47,469 nucleotides of DNA from Vermamoeba vermiformis (GCA_045837725.1 JBEWZL010000018.1:1-47469), one strand, 5' to 3'; positions 1 through 10,454 are shown, counted from the stretch's first letter. Notes: generated by a model from the letters alone, not told the origin. Made by a program: numbers and translations.

Positions 1-922
1 ATGGTTGTTTTCGCGAAAAAATCGAGTTGTATGAATTTGAATGCGTCGAACAGTAATCATTTATGTGGTAAATATAAGACCAAATTAGCAGCGCAGAGCC
101 ATTAGAATTTAAAGATGTAATGTTAAACTTTTCAAGCTTCCAAGACTGACCCCGGCTTGTCTCTGGATTTGACGCGAGGTGGCCATACTCGGCGTCATCT
201 TAAACAAGTGATGATGAGTCACTCAGTTCTTAGTCTCCTAGTGTTCGTTCTACTACGTGTCGAACATTGCCTGGATGATGTAATTTGCTCGCAACAAATG
301 CACGACTCTGCAAACGAACCAGACGGAAAAAACGCATTGCCGGAGTCCCATGTTAACCTTGTGCACGGTTCTATAGCTCAGCTTTCTTAATCAGAATGGG
401 GACTGATCAACCGAAATTTCAGTACGTGGTGCATGACTGTCAATCTTTGCGGCATTAAGTGTCAATTTCAACCCGAGATTTAACGGAATTGACTTCCCCA
501 ACACTGATTTGACTTGGTGCAGCTTACACCGCGATCAAATTCTATCTAATGGCTAGTACTAATCCCGATGAATCAGTTTTAAAAAAATAATTGTGATCTT
601 GGGACAGTATTTTCAATTTGAGATGATACTATAACGTTATTTAATCTCATACAGGGCGCTATAGATGTCCCAAAGAAACGCGTTTCTTAGACGCGAACGT
701 TCAAAACTAAAATTAGTTCGATATAAATCAGCATTACTTATTGAATGAAAGAGTAGATCTACTAGAGTGACTTCTGCGCATTTGATTGTACTCCAGATAT
801 GACATAATAGGATGGAAAAATGGCACTTAACGTCAATCAGCAAATGATGCCAGCTATTTCAGGACGAATCACATTGCACGTAAATTTCAGAATGGGACTG
901 GAACGGCCGTGTCAAGGAATAA
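1..922. other. Stretch without a supported gene
   Basis: I see no exon chain, domain or RNA gene here. Short open frames exist on both strands but show no family resemblance and no consistent splice sites. The last part is the upstream region of the small two-exon gene that starts at 1045. Confidence 0.5.
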
Positions 923-996
923 CTGAAAATTAAGATAAATGCAAGAAATGTCAGCTATAAATAACGCGCGATTACGCTAATCTATTCATTCAGTTC
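923..996 (+). promoter_or_regulatory. Three-part promoter of family copy 1
   Basis: A TAAGATAA-type element lies within 923-938 (on this strand it reads CTGAAAATTAAGATAA). Seventeen bases further on is TATAAATA at 956-963, and 21 bases after that TTCATTCAGTTC at 985-996, a likely transcription start region. The same three parts with the same spacing precede the other three copies of this gene family, which is why I call this a promoter and not a chance match. The function of each part is inferred from position. Confidence 0.75.
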
Positions 997-1044
997 AAAG
1001 CTAAAGAACGATCAACTCAACTTACCAAATCTACCTCGAAAAAA

Positions 1045-1574
1045 ATGTCCGAACCTAAAGTTACTCTCGCTCACAAGAAGAACCTTCGCGACGCTGAAGC
1101 CAAGAAGCCTGCCCTTATTGAACGCATCAAGGCTGCTACTGGCGTTGAATACGACTTCGAACTTGAACCCAAGTTTGACGAATTTGTCGTCGGCTTGATC
1201 AAGGGCGGATCTCGCTACCACGAACAAATTGGAGACGTTCTTTACAACCCTAATGGTTACCTCGACCACGCTGCCAAGCTGTAAGTATTTTTTAAATTCG
1301 AAGAAATTTCATTACTTCCGGATCGGCAAAACGATTTCCTTTACTGACGCAATTTGGACTTAGTTTCGAGAAGAACTGCAAGGACGACATGATCAAGGAA
1401 GCTATTGTTGACGCCACTTCCAACAAGAAGATCATTCTCCGCCTCGATCCGCAAGCCTCTGTCAACTCGTGCGTTTCATTCAAGGACGGCAATTTGATCC
1501 TTACTACTACTCCCAAGAACTTCAACAACTATTTGAGCTACATGTCTGACTTCGATATTTCCAAGATTTTGTAA
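1045..1574 (+). CDS. Unrecognised 148-residue protein, family copy 1
   Basis: Exons 1045-1280 and 1364-1574, with an 83-nt GT-AG intron. The protein starts MSEPKVTLAHKKNLRDAEAK and ends in SDFDISKIL. I do not recognise the family. It has no signal peptide or membrane segment, is rich in charged residues, and looks cytosolic. Exon 1 carries a conserved T-L-A-H-K-K-N-x-R-D-A-E-A start and an E-P-K-F-D-x-F-V core. Exon 2 carries K-D-D-M-I-K-E-A-I-V, F-K-D-G and T-P-K. Three more copies lie on the other strand at 7393, 8836 and 10455. This copy is the most diverged in exon 2. Codons are strongly biased to C- or G-ending forms, which suggests high expression. An AATAAA lies at 1627-1632, about 55 nt after the stop. 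Confidence 0.85.
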
Positions 1575-1657
1575 ACGAATCTCGGATCTCCGAACCTTGT
1601 AGCGTACGACGAAAGATCTGCCGGAGAATAAAATTTCGTATAAGTAATAAACTAGTT

Positions 1658-2216
1658 TTATTTCATCTGATATACATGTGTAAACTTGGCTATGACTTCG
1701 GTTGAAACATTTTTCAAGAAGACCAGGCTGGTCAGATGCATGAGCGGAAGCAAACTTAATGCCTGCTCGTCGGTTGTATCGCAATTAATAGTAAGTTGTT
1801 GCAGGTTGGTAAGTTGTGTAGCTATATTCCAAAAGCCTATACTTCGCTGCGGAACGAATAAGTACTTCAGATCCGTCATTTTTGAAATGCAGCTAATGTC
1901 GATATTGTTGCTGACGAAGTGCAAGTACGTCAATTTGGATAGTGAATATAATCCCTGAACACCTTTATCTGGATTTGGGGTGGCAAAGTGCAAAAATTCC
2001 AAGTAAAGTCAGATCCGCTACGTTCACGTCAAATTTTGAGTCGCCCCATCGATAAATTGAAAGTTCTTTTAGCGTTGTTAGCTTTGACAAGAACATTTGA
2101 TATTGTGCATTGGCTCCAACATCTTCGACTGACTTAAGTGATGTCAAGTTGGTTAGCTGGGTTAAAAAATACATGTACCAGCCGTTATTAATCGCAACAC
2201 TTTCGACCGTCATCAA
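1658..2216 (-). pseudogene. Leucine-rich repeat gene remnant
   Basis: Two reading frames on the minus strand together give a run of about 24-residue leucine-rich repeats with the pattern L-T-x-L-x-x-L, for example LTQLTNLTSL and SKMTDLKYL. The frames meet near 2005-2007, where one extra base in a short A run (T run on the coding strand) shifts the frame. Upstream of 2216 the repeat pattern continues but meets an in-frame TAA. It resembles the LRR part of the gene at 3295-4263 and is probably a decayed or mis-sequenced paralogue. Such LRRs are usually protein-binding surfaces, often behind an F-box; no F-box is visible here. A sequencing error at the A run cannot be excluded. Confidence 0.65.
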
Positions 2217-2348
2217 AGATTAGGATAGATCCAGAGATTTCAATTTCTATTTCACAAAGACTAGTCTTATAAGTATATCGATGAAAGAAATAAATAGCTA
2301 CGAACTCATTTCAAGTAATATAAGACTCATTTTGATCAAAATATTCCA

Positions 2349-3247
2349 ATGGAGAGCAACGCAAATTTATTTAATTCTGGATCGAGCATTGATCTTCAAG
2401 ATCAGCATGACCAAGCATCGATTTTGGATGATATTGTATCTACTCCTGATTATATCGATCATGTACCTCCTCCTGCCCCTGTTCTTCTTCCCAGATTTCA
2501 TCTACCCGTTGATCTGGTCGTCAATCGCCCTCCCGCAAAGAATTTGCGCGCTCTTCCTTATGAATTGGTAGAAGACAAATTCAATACGTTTTGCTTTAAT
2601 GCTTTTGGACATATTCCTAAAGCAGGTGATAAAGGTAAGCTCAGATCCGGGTAGATAAGTTTTTTAATGAAATTTCTATTTTAGATTGCTGGATCCACTA
2701 TGGTAACATTCATGGAGCATATTTGAATAAGAATTACCCGGCAATCTACATTGAAAAGTGCAACTATAGACTTAGTCACATTGTCAAGCTGATCTACAAC
2801 AAGATCACTATTTGGGATCTGAATGAAGACCAATCCGACTACATTGTCTGCCCTGGGCGTGTGCCTCGCATGAAGGTTGATGCATCACATATTTGCCACC
2901 ACCCTCAATGCATCAATCCAGATCATATCAATTTTGAAGCTACAGCCATCAACATTGCCCGCAACTCTTGCTTCACTAAGAATCGCTGCAATGGTCACAA
3001 AGGTGCACCACCTTGCATTCTCATTAAGAAGGTCATCGCTCAACGGGAGAATGAGAAAGATGATGAAATTTCTGATTTCGACGATGAAATTTCAACGGAA
3101 GAAGCAACCACGAAGAGCAGAACCAGACTTGGTAAGGATGCGATTCGCATCATTAAGAAGTATCAATTTGATATTAACAAAAAGGATGAAGATAAGAACA
3201 AGTCCTTAAAGACCAAGAGAAGATTATTACGTAATAACAATAATTAA
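2349..3247 (+). CDS. His-Cys-box (I-PpoI-like) zinc-binding protein
   Basis: Exons 2349-2634 and 2685-3247 (50-nt intron) give 282 residues. The first 95 residues are low-complexity with a proline-rich stretch. The middle carries S-H-I-C-H-H-P-Q-C-I-N-P-D-H followed by N-x-A-R-N-S-C, the Cys/His pattern of the zinc-binding loop of His-Cys-box homing endonucleases such as I-PpoI. The last 80 residues are acidic, then very basic, and end in a poly-Asn tail. In the known enzymes this motif holds structural zinc and the catalytic His in a nuclease that cuts double-stranded DNA. Here the gene is free-standing with its own intron and is not inside an rRNA intron, so it may be a domesticated nuclease or a DNA-binding protein. 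Nuclease activity is inference only. Confidence 0.75.
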
Positions 3248-3294
3248 TTTAATTCTCTTTTATATTTAAATACACTATTGATTTGTATTTACAG

Positions 3295-4263
3295 TCATTT
3301 TATTATTATAGTTAAAATAAATATTATGTATTCACTTAATCCGTTTTTGGGGGTAGATAAGTTAATACGGGAAATTTCCTTTGAAAATTCGACGGTTTTG
3401 GCGTTTAAGACCAATTCAGTCAGTTTCGTTGAAGTTACGTATGGCGCGAATAAACTGTCGTGAATTTCAAGTCGTCTGCTGAACGATAAAGTCTCTAGAT
3501 CTGTCAATGCTGTCAAAAACTTCATCGGTGAAATTTCTCGTCCGTCGACAGTAAAATCAATGGCCAGTGATTTCAATTTCGTTAATACTGTCAATTCGTG
3601 TGATCGTGGGTTGTCATCGGCTAACAATCTAACTTTCAAAAATGTCAAATTTGTGTTGAGATCCAATCTTTCAGGTGAAGGTTGCGGCACTATTCCGTTG
3701 CGCGTTGCTAGCTGGACATTCAAACTTTCCAAATTTGGCAATAAATGGTGCGGAAATGATTGTCCTTGATTGTTTTTCCACTCCAGGTGTTTCAGACCTG
3801 TCATACTTGCCACGACTTCGTTGTTGACGTCGATCGTTCCTTCAAAGAAAGCCACCAATGACGTAAGTTTCTCGGGAAATTTCAGGTTTTCTAAAATTGC
3901 TGCATTTTGTAACGGTTTGGAGATCGAGACGGTGAGACTTTGCAAGTTGGTCAGATGTGTCAAGAAATTTACGGTCAGTTCGTCGTAAGCGTCCACTTGT
4001 GTGATATTTGGTAAGTAAGGTAACAATTGAGAATACACGGACCGATGGGCAGGTTGTATATGGAGTTGTTGTAAGTTGGTCAAAGTTGTCAAGCGGATCC
4101 AGTTTTCGACAGGGAACTGAGTGTAGTTTCGATCCGGGATAATAAATGACAATAAAATAATGCCCGTAATTATAAAAGCACTAGCAATGCCGATCAACGC
4201 ACGACTGCAAGGCTGCAGCACTTCAGTTAAAGTGCCGGCAAACTTCTTTCCTCCTCGGCCCAT
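3295..4263 (-). CDS. Membrane-anchored leucine-rich repeat protein
   Basis: One uninterrupted 322-residue frame. Residues about 23-43 (ALIGIASAFIITGIILLSF) form one hydrophobic helix after a short basic N-terminus. The rest is leucine-rich repeats of about 24 residues (LTTLTNLQQLHI, FLTHLTNLQSLTV, LTVLTKLKSLAI). The layout suggests a single-pass protein with an LRR binding face. The 98 bases that encode the N-terminal arm and the helix (4147-4244) recur exactly, in inverted orientation, at 12135-12232, where they belong to a different two-helix protein. This gene therefore looks like a recent chimera of a membrane anchor and an LRR segment. No ligand or pathway can be named. Confidence 0.7.
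   Translation of the reverse strand: MGRGGKKFAGTLTEVLQPCSRALIGIASAFIITGIILLSFIIPDRNYTQFPVENWIRLTTLTNLQQLHIQPAHRSVYSQLLPYLPNITQVDAYDELTVNFLTHLTNLQSLTVSISKPLQNAAILENLKFPEKLTSLVAFFEGTIDVNNEVVASMTGLKHLEWKNNQGQSFPHHLLPNLESLNVQLATRNGIVPQPSPERLDLNTNLTFLKVRLLADDNPRSHELTVLTKLKSLAIDFTVDGREISPMKFLTALTDLETLSFSRRLEIHDSLFAPYVTSTKLTELVLNAKTVEFSKEISRINLSTPKNGLSEYIIFILTIIIK
4147..4244 (-). repeat. 98-bp exact inverted duplicate, copy A
   Basis: Read on the minus strand this segment is identical, base for base by eye, to 12135-12232 on the plus strand. It starts AGTTTGCCGGCAC and ends TTATTTTATTGTCA. Identity stops abruptly on both sides. It encodes the transmembrane anchor of the LRR protein here and of a two-helix protein at the other site. 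Confidence 0.9.
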
Positions 4264-4517
4264 TGTTAGTCGCTTTGCTTGTTACGTATGACAGAATTGG
4301 CGGTGCTGTCAGTCAAAATTCTTTTTGTTTCGTCACCGGACACGTACGAGACAAAATCTACTTTACTAATAACGAAGCTTTAAAAAAAAGATCTTTATTT
4401 TCAGCAACACTTTTAACCACGGAAAGATGCTAGCCCAGTAAATTAGTATGTTAACCGCCAGCCGCGACGGTCGCTAAGCAAAATCTGTTCATTTTCTTTC
4501 AGGATGCTTGATGCTCG

Positions 4518-4695
4518 AGGCGGTTCTTCGTCGAATTGAAATCGGATTTTCGCAGGTTCGAATCCTGTCGCGGTTGATGCCAGCCATGGCGATTGCTTAG
4601 CAAGGGCTGTGGCTGAACTTGCCGTGTGGCGGAGTGGTTAACGCGTCTTTAGAACGCCTAGCGCTGCCATCCTATGTTGTTTTCTTTTTTTTTTT
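4518..4695 (+). ncRNA. tRNA-like halves in permuted order, Ser/Leu type
   Basis: A 3' half comes first: a possible variable arm (AAAT-CGG-ATTT, 4539-4549), a perfect T arm with GGTTCGAATCC (4552-4568), acceptor strand CGCGGTT (4569-4575) and discriminator G. A 5' half follows 45 bases later: GCCGTG (4621-4626), which can pair with the CGCGGT strand, then TGGCGGAGTGGTTAACGC with a D stem GCG/CGC. Sequence flanking the halves on the outside can pair over 9 bp with one bulge (4518-4527 with 4651-4659). A T run typical of Pol III termination follows at 4680-4695. This order is that of permuted tRNA genes known from some algae. I could not build a clean anticodon arm, so two unrelated tRNA fragments remain possible. 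Confidence 0.4.
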
Positions 4696-4726
4696 GTGGA
4701 GGCAAGATCTGATCCGGATCAGTTCG

Positions 4727-7087
4727 TTAATTCATGGCAATAGATTCGTCTTCTATGATCTCTTGAATAACTTGAGCCACTTCATCAAGATCGATTGTAG
4801 TGTTATTTGGGACTGGTTCATGATTTTGATGTAATTGTAAATCAAGCACGATTTGTTTTTCTCGTGGTACTCGGTAACGTGTCAGCGTGGCTTCATGAAC
4901 TTTTTGACAGTCTTCGACATGCAAAGTAGGAAGTACTAGGCGATAGTTCTTGCTAGTCTTAAACTCGATGATCGTACTTTCAGGGTTGTTGACGATCCGC
5001 TCGACTTTTTCGGCTAGATCGGCCAAACTGACCACGGCCTCACCATTAACTTCTTCAATAACGCCACCGACAAAATCATCGTAGCTGATATTAAGATCGT
5101 TTACAAGGACCATTGAGAGCACTACGACCTGTCAAAAGAAAAGTTTAAAAAATTATGCTCGGTGACACGTGTGACCCACGTACTTCGTCAATAAATTCCA
5201 ACTTGCGCTTGCCACTCTCATCGAATAAATAGGTCAATTCTGATGGTGCCCGAGAGTACCAGTTCTAAAAATATGATTATTAACATAAGGCTAACAATAT
5301 AATAGAGAATGCTTACCGCTGAGTAGAGGGCGTGCAGCAGATCCAAACTCACTGGTTGAAATACTAAGCCACAATAGACAAAATAGCGTGGATGAACGTC
5401 AAATTTAAACAACGGAATTAAGTCTTTGAGTGGCTTTAACGGGAATGAAATTGTTTGTTCTTCGCCGTTACGCAAGATCTTCATCGTGATCAGGTCGCCA
5501 ACGAAATGTTCCATTACGAGTACTGTCGCATCTGTTCTAATACCGTGATAGTATTTAACGGTACCATTATTTTCGACAGAGTATCCATCAATTTCAAGGA
5601 TTACGTCGCCTATGAAACAAATCCGGATCAGATTCGCCCAACGTTTAAAAGAAAATAAGCTTAATAAATTTAAATTACCCTCTTTTAAATGTCCCCATGC
5701 TGAATTTTTTGCAAATACTTTCGTCACAAGGACACCACTATGATGTTCTTGCATTTTGACTCGTTTTCGCAAGATCGGGTTCTGCATCACTTCAACGCTA
5801 ATGCCCAAATCAGGAAATGCTTGGTAATTGCGTCCAAATCTCTTATTTCCTTCCAAGAAATGATTTATGATCGGAAAAGGCACGATATAGCCCTAAGACG
5901 GTTGGATCAGCAAAAAATTAATTAAGAATTTGATGCAATTGTTATACCGTATTTTCAGCGCTAGATAACGATTGAAATGCTATTCCTATAATGAACTATA
6001 TTAGAAATTTCCTAATAAGGCTATCAGAATTAACTTACCGATTAACTTTCCTTCGCGCGATAAAACTGGACCGCCACTATTACCAGCTATTATAATATTA
6101 ATACTACTTATTGAATATAGATGATATTTTGAACTTACAATTAATTGCAGCGTCTACTTGGCCCGCAAGCAATGCTTTTCTTGAATGCGAATAAACTTGG
6201 ACCTCGATCCGCGATACGATTCCTTCAGTAATGCTCAGCTATAATTAATTACTATCAATATATATAATACTACTAAGATATGTTATCTTTACCTCTTCAC
6301 CGCCAACAGGAAATCCACAAACGTTAACGCGATCTCGAAGTTTTGGCAGCGGTCCTATTTCAATTGGAGTAATGCCAGCCAGAAAACTCGGATTGGTTGA
6401 TTCTAATAGCGCTAAATCACTATCATGACACACATTCACTACTCGCGCACTAACATGGAAAATTAGTTGGATCTGATCGTGGCATTAGAAACAATACAAA
6501 CTTACCTGCATTTATTAGGATCGCTTATTTTTTGAATCTATATCGATTATATTAATATATGAAGCTGAAATACTTGTTTTGAGCTCGACTTACTTGGATG
6601 TATGTTGCTGAACTAATTACGTGAGCTGCTGTGAGAATAAGATTATCACCAATTACTGCTCCGCTACCTATATAGAGCAAATTAGTATTTAACTCTTATT
6701 TGCAAAACTAAGTTGCCAGTAACGAGCGAAAAAAAATAGATCTGCATAATTGCCTGAATTAAATTATTACAGATATAGTGATGTTTTGTTTTATTATTAA
6801 CTGTAAAAATATATTGTATATGATACGGACCTGTAGCAATTAAAATATCGGATGTCTGCCAAGGGATCGAATAATCAGGCTTTTGAGCAGTGGTAAATAT
6901 TTTAACGACTGCTGATACATTTAGAGATGGCTCTTTACTATAATAAGCACGAGTAAATACGCAAATTAAATAATTCGTCTCCAACAAAATCTTTTTTTTT
7001 TTTTTGTCAATCTGCTTACGTAGTAATTCCAAGCGCTACTTTTAATTGGTCTATATCTTCAACGCTTAAATTAGTTAAATTATCCAT
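4727..7087 (-). CDS. Deg/HtrA-type serine protease with PDZ domain
   Basis: Twelve exons (minus strand: 7087-7020, 6937-6831, 6667-6594, 6537-6506, 6449-6293, 6238-6139, 6086-6039, 5985-5948, 5892-5679, 5609-5317, 5264-5184, 5128-4727) give 537 residues in frame. The trypsin-fold triad is visible: His in LILTAAHVI, Asp in DSDLALLE, Ser in NSGNSGGPV. A PDZ-type region follows (GVLVTKVFAKNSAW, GDVILEIDG), then a long C-terminal extension with a second PDZ-like piece (GGVIEEVNGEAV). The order and the VVKIFTT start resemble plant Deg proteases (Deg9/Deg2 class), which degrade damaged proteins in nucleus or organelles. No signal peptide is seen. The 5' end is short (MDNLTNLSVED) and the organelle is unknown. 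All key residues are present, so I expect an active enzyme. Confidence 0.9.
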
Positions 7088-7392
7088 AGTGATGGCGGTG
7101 TATGGTGGATAACTGTTAATGCAAAAGAAACTCAGTCAAAAAAAAATCTTGGTACTGGCACAACACGTGCGATCTCTTTTTCTTCACATATAATATACAA
7201 TATAACTGCCAAAAAATGCAATATCATGGTCAGGAAGAGGTTTGTATTTATTCAAAGCGATTTTTGAAAATTAAGATCTGCCTAATTTATTTAAAAATGT
7301 ACAATAATTCAAATAATTACGGCAATATCCCTGCGCATAATAATTGAATTATATCCGATAGATGTTGAAAAAAGCCCGCGTAATTTCGATGT

Positions 7393-7959
7393 TTACAAGA
7401 TCTTGGTGACATCGAAGTTAGCAATGCTGCTCAACCACAAATAGAACTTCTTAGGCGTGATATAGAAGTACATGTTACCGTCCTTGAATGCAACGCACTT
7501 CTCAGAGGGAACATCGTCGTTGGACAAAGCGAGGATGAGTTTCTTGTTGGGAGTGGCCTCAACGATAGCCTCCTTGATCATATCATCCTTGCAAGCAGTC
7601 TCGAAACTACATATATTAAGGTAAGTAACTTATAATTTAGTAACAAACAACAAAGTTTCAATTTGTAACGGAGCAAATCCGTTTCAAATTCTTTAGAAAG
7701 TATTATTTAACGATGATACTTACAGTTGGGCAATATGAGCGAGGTAACCGTCGTCGTTGAAGAGACCCTCACCAACGCGTTCATGGTAGCCAGATCCAGC
7801 CTTGATCAAACCAATGACAAAGTCGTCGAACTTGGGCTCAAGGTCAAAGGTGTAGTCGACGCCAGAGGCAGCCTTAATCTTAGCAAGGAGAGCGGGCTTC
7901 TTTGCTTCAGCATCACGGAAGTTCTTCTTGTGAGCGAGGGTAACTTTAGCTTCGGCCAT
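7393..7959 (-). CDS. Unrecognised 149-residue protein, family copy 2
   Basis: Exons 7959-7724 and 7606-7393, intron 117 nt at exactly the same codon as in the other copies. It starts MAEAKVTLAHKKNFRDAEAK and ends in FDVTKIL. It shares with copies 1, 3 and 4 the N-terminal T-L-A-H-K-K block, F-D-D-F-V-I-G-L-I-K, the K-D-D-M-I-K-E-A-I-V-E-A-T-P-N-K-K block at the start of exon 2 and F-K-D-G. Exon 2 is more diverged from copies 3 and 4 than exon 1 is. Codon use is strongly biased, as in the other copies. No known domain is recognised; a soluble, abundant, possibly inducible protein is the best inference. Confidence 0.85.
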
Positions 7960-8008
7960 TTTTGTTGGATTTGGTAAGTTGTTTTGTTGTTGTTCGTTCT
8001 TTTGTTTT

Positions 8009-8075
8009 GAACTGAATGAATAGACCGATCCAAATCATTCGCTATTTATACCTGGTTCTTCCACCAATTATCTTA
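8009..8075 (-). promoter_or_regulatory. Three-part promoter of family copy 2
   Basis: On the minus strand: TAAGATAA (8068-8075), 17 bases to the TATA box TATAAATAG (8042-8050), 21 bases to TTCATTCAGTTC (8009-8020). Upstream sequence as far as about 8096 is nearly the same as that of copy 4, so copies 2 and 4 share a longer promoter than the others. Confidence 0.8.
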
Positions 8076-8308
8076 GGTTTTGTAATTTCAATCGGGCAAC
8101 AGGCCTTTGTAATTGTCCTCTTCAAATGCGATTCAATCAGAAAAAGTTAGGATCTGCAACAGCTGTTGCCACCTCTTAGAATAGATGTTTAACGTGCTTA
8201 TACTGACCTTTATTAAACAGATATATTATCACAAGGTCGGATCAGTCATCTCCGAAGTATTTCTGACAGATCTTTTGACTTCGACTGAACGCAACAAAAT
8301 ATTCGCTA

Positions 8309-8584
8309 ATGGAGATCCTATGCGATATAACATATACCATTAATATTGCCAATATCATCGATGCAGTTAGTCGCGTTCAACCAAGTCTCGAGATAGATTT
8401 TTTGGACGGATGCGAAATTCAGAAAAAACTTCGAACGACATCTCTCGTGCTTGAAAGTGCCGAACTTGTGGCTATAATTCACTATAACTCAACGTCAAGG
8501 ATTCCAATGCAAATGGGGATGTTGAAGTTGATCAACTCGTTAATCGGCCTTGCATACTTTGACACTCCAATAGCATTCAATTAA
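8309..8584 (+). CDS. Unrecognised 91-residue open frame
   Basis: A single ATG-started frame (MEILCDITYTINIANIID) between family copies 2 and 3. It contains leucine/isoleucine-rich stretches and LELVAIIHYNS-like segments faintly reminiscent of LRR or F-box gene ends, but I see no clear domain, no signal peptide and no splice partners. It could be a short gene, an exon of a lost gene, or chance. Codon use is not biased like that of the flanking genes. Confidence 0.25.
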   Translation: MEILCDITYTINIANIIDAVSRVQPSLEIDFLDGCEIQKKLRTTSLVLESAELVAIIHYNSTSRIPMQMGMLKLINSLIGLAYFDTPIAFN

Positions 8585-8835
8585 CGCAATGTAATTTCAG
8601 TCGAACATGGAGACAATAGTTGATATCAAATAAGTGCTCTTTAAATATGAGTGATATGGAAACGAATGTATGGACTTCGCTTCCTAGCAAGTTCTAGGAT
8701 TAATGCCAGGGCTGAAAAAACGTCGCCCGATTCGTCAAACGCAAAGACAGCACCACTCGTAAGTTTAATAAAAATTCGCACAAGTTATTCTAACTTGCTT
8801 ATTAGGACTTTATTGGTTATACGCTAGCTCGCACT

Positions 8836-9432
8836 TTACAAGATCTTAGTGACATCGAACTTGGAGTAAGTGCTCATCCAAGAGAAGAAGTACTTGGGAG
8901 TGACGTAGAGGTACATGCTGCCGTCCTTGAACTCGATGCACTTGGCGTCGGGAACCTCGCCGGATGTGACCAAGCTGAGGATGATCTTCTTGTTGGGAGT
9001 GGCGTCAACAATAGCCTCCTTGATCATATCGTCCTTGCAGCTCTTTTCCAACCTATAAATATCGTAAGTAATCAATACGAAACGGTTTCAATATTTTTAT
9101 ATGAAATTTCGCGGTAATTTTTTGCCGGTACGCGAACCAATTAAATTGATATCGATTGAAGCATAACTAATTAAATTATATTATAATACTTACAGCATAG
9201 CAGCTTGTGCGAGATAGCCGTCGTCTTTGTTGTAGAACGCTTCACCAATACGTTCGTGGCTGGCAGATCCGCCCTTGATCAGAGCAATGACGAACTCGTC
9301 GAACTTGGGCTCGAATTCGAAGGTGTATTCGACACCAGTAGCAGCCTTGATTCTATCGAGAAGGGCAGGCTTGTTTGCTTCGGCATCACGAAGGTTTTTC
9401 TTGTGAGCGAGAGTGACTTTAGGTTCGGCCAT
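8836..9432 (-). CDS. Unrecognised 151-residue protein, family copy 3
   Basis: Exons 9432-9194 and 9052-8836 with a 141-nt intron at the shared site. I chose the ATG at 9430-9432 (MAEPKVTLAHKK) because it aligns with the other copies; an ATG three codons upstream is in frame. One extra residue (YNKDDGYL) lengthens exon 1. The second exon is close to that of copy 4 (both have KKIILSLVTSGEV and SMYLYVTPKYF), so copies 3 and 4 are recent sisters. Function unknown. Confidence 0.85.
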
Positions 9433-9477
9433 TTTTTTCAAAGTAGATTGATTTTTTGTTGTTTGTTCTTTAGTTTT

Positions 9478-9552
9478 GAACTGAATGAATATAATCGAAG
9501 CAACCGATCGTTATTTATACGTGATATTTCTGACTATTATCTTAATTTTCAG
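9478..9552 (-). promoter_or_regulatory. Three-part promoter of family copy 3
   Basis: On the minus strand: CTGAAAATTAAGATAA (9537-9552), 17 bases, a TATAAATAA box (9511-9519), 21 bases, TTCATTCAGTTC (9478-9489). The longer upstream element CTGAAAATTAAGATAA is identical to that of copy 1, and both also have GGGACTG further upstream. Confidence 0.8.
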
Positions 9553-9647
9553 GACGCCCGTGCAGTCCCTTCCGTCTGTGATTCAACTACGCAGCAAAGA
9601 ATTCAAAACGCAGCATCCACAAATAATTTAATATCGATAATGGATGC

Positions 9648-10180
9648 TTGATCGCCATATCGTCCTTGCAGATCCTTCGACAATCGGTATGTAACGTGGA
9701 TCTGGTTTCTGAAGCATTTTTTTTGAAATCGACAAGTGATTTTGCAACGTATTATTACTTCTATTATATGCCCTATAGTTAGTTTGAAGCGACAGATCGT
9801 TTCGTTTTGATCGCAATTATTAAGAACTATGTTTTTAAATTCCGTAACTTTATTACCCGTAGAACTCGATTCGTAACTTATTCTGATGCTTTTTTTGGCA
9901 CTTATTAACGTACCTTTTATTAGAACAATGCAATATACGCAACTTTTCATTGACTGCACTTCCGTTACCGAAACTCGTTATCGAATCCAGTAGATGCGTT
10001 GACGTAAAATCGCGTAATCGGCATGATTAATTATATGCAGTATAGGTACGAACAATATGGAATTGAATATCGCGCGTATTAAATTATGCAATGTATATGA
10101 ACAAACGCCATTTGTGGATGTATTTAATTGGGACGTTAACCTAACGTAGTCATAATTCGGATATTTATCTTAATTTTCAG
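9648..10180 (-). pseudogene. Decayed fifth copy of the two-exon family
   Basis: At 9656-9671 the start of exon 2 is still readable (CATATCGTCCTTGCAG, as in copies 3 and 4). At 10165-10180 the upstream promoter element TTATCTTAATTTTCAG is intact. The distance between the two (494 bases) matches that in copy 3 (497 bases), so both ends are probably relics of one gene whose exon 1, intron and TATA box have eroded. No open frame of the family remains between them. Confidence 0.5.
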
Positions 10181-10454
10181 ATATTCGACGGGACTGGTCC
10201 AACTCCACAACACAACACAACACATTCTAGTATGCTATCATATGGTATTATTGCTCGTTTTCTTGGTGCTGTGCGTAAACTTCAGCTAGGACCAGATCCG
10301 CTGATCCGTTACACTACGCTGCTGATATTCATAAGAACATATCAAGCGGATGAATAGTATTATTGGCGGTAATATGTGACTTATAAACGTTTATTAGATC
10401 CAAAGTTTACACGCACAATGGATACCGAGAATAACAATCGCTGGTATCAACATT

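Noticed and set aside
157-390. Open frame of 77 codons on the plus strand
   Set aside because: No ATG at its start, no domain, no splice context; ordinary random frame.
1012-1269. Frames antisense to the family exons (also at 7726, 9205 and 10795)
   Set aside because: They are shadows that arise because the biased codons of the real gene leave the opposite strand open; the real strand has splice sites and a promoter.
2281-2571. Hydrophobic 96-residue frame overlapping the His-Cys gene
   Set aside because: It lies in another phase of a proline-rich, low-complexity stretch; the frame at 2349 continues over a good intron into the zinc-binding domain.
4449-4577. Conventional tRNA with AACCGCC as the 5' acceptor strand
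   Set aside because: The strand pairs with CGCGGTT at six of seven positions, but no A box or D arm follows it in the right place.
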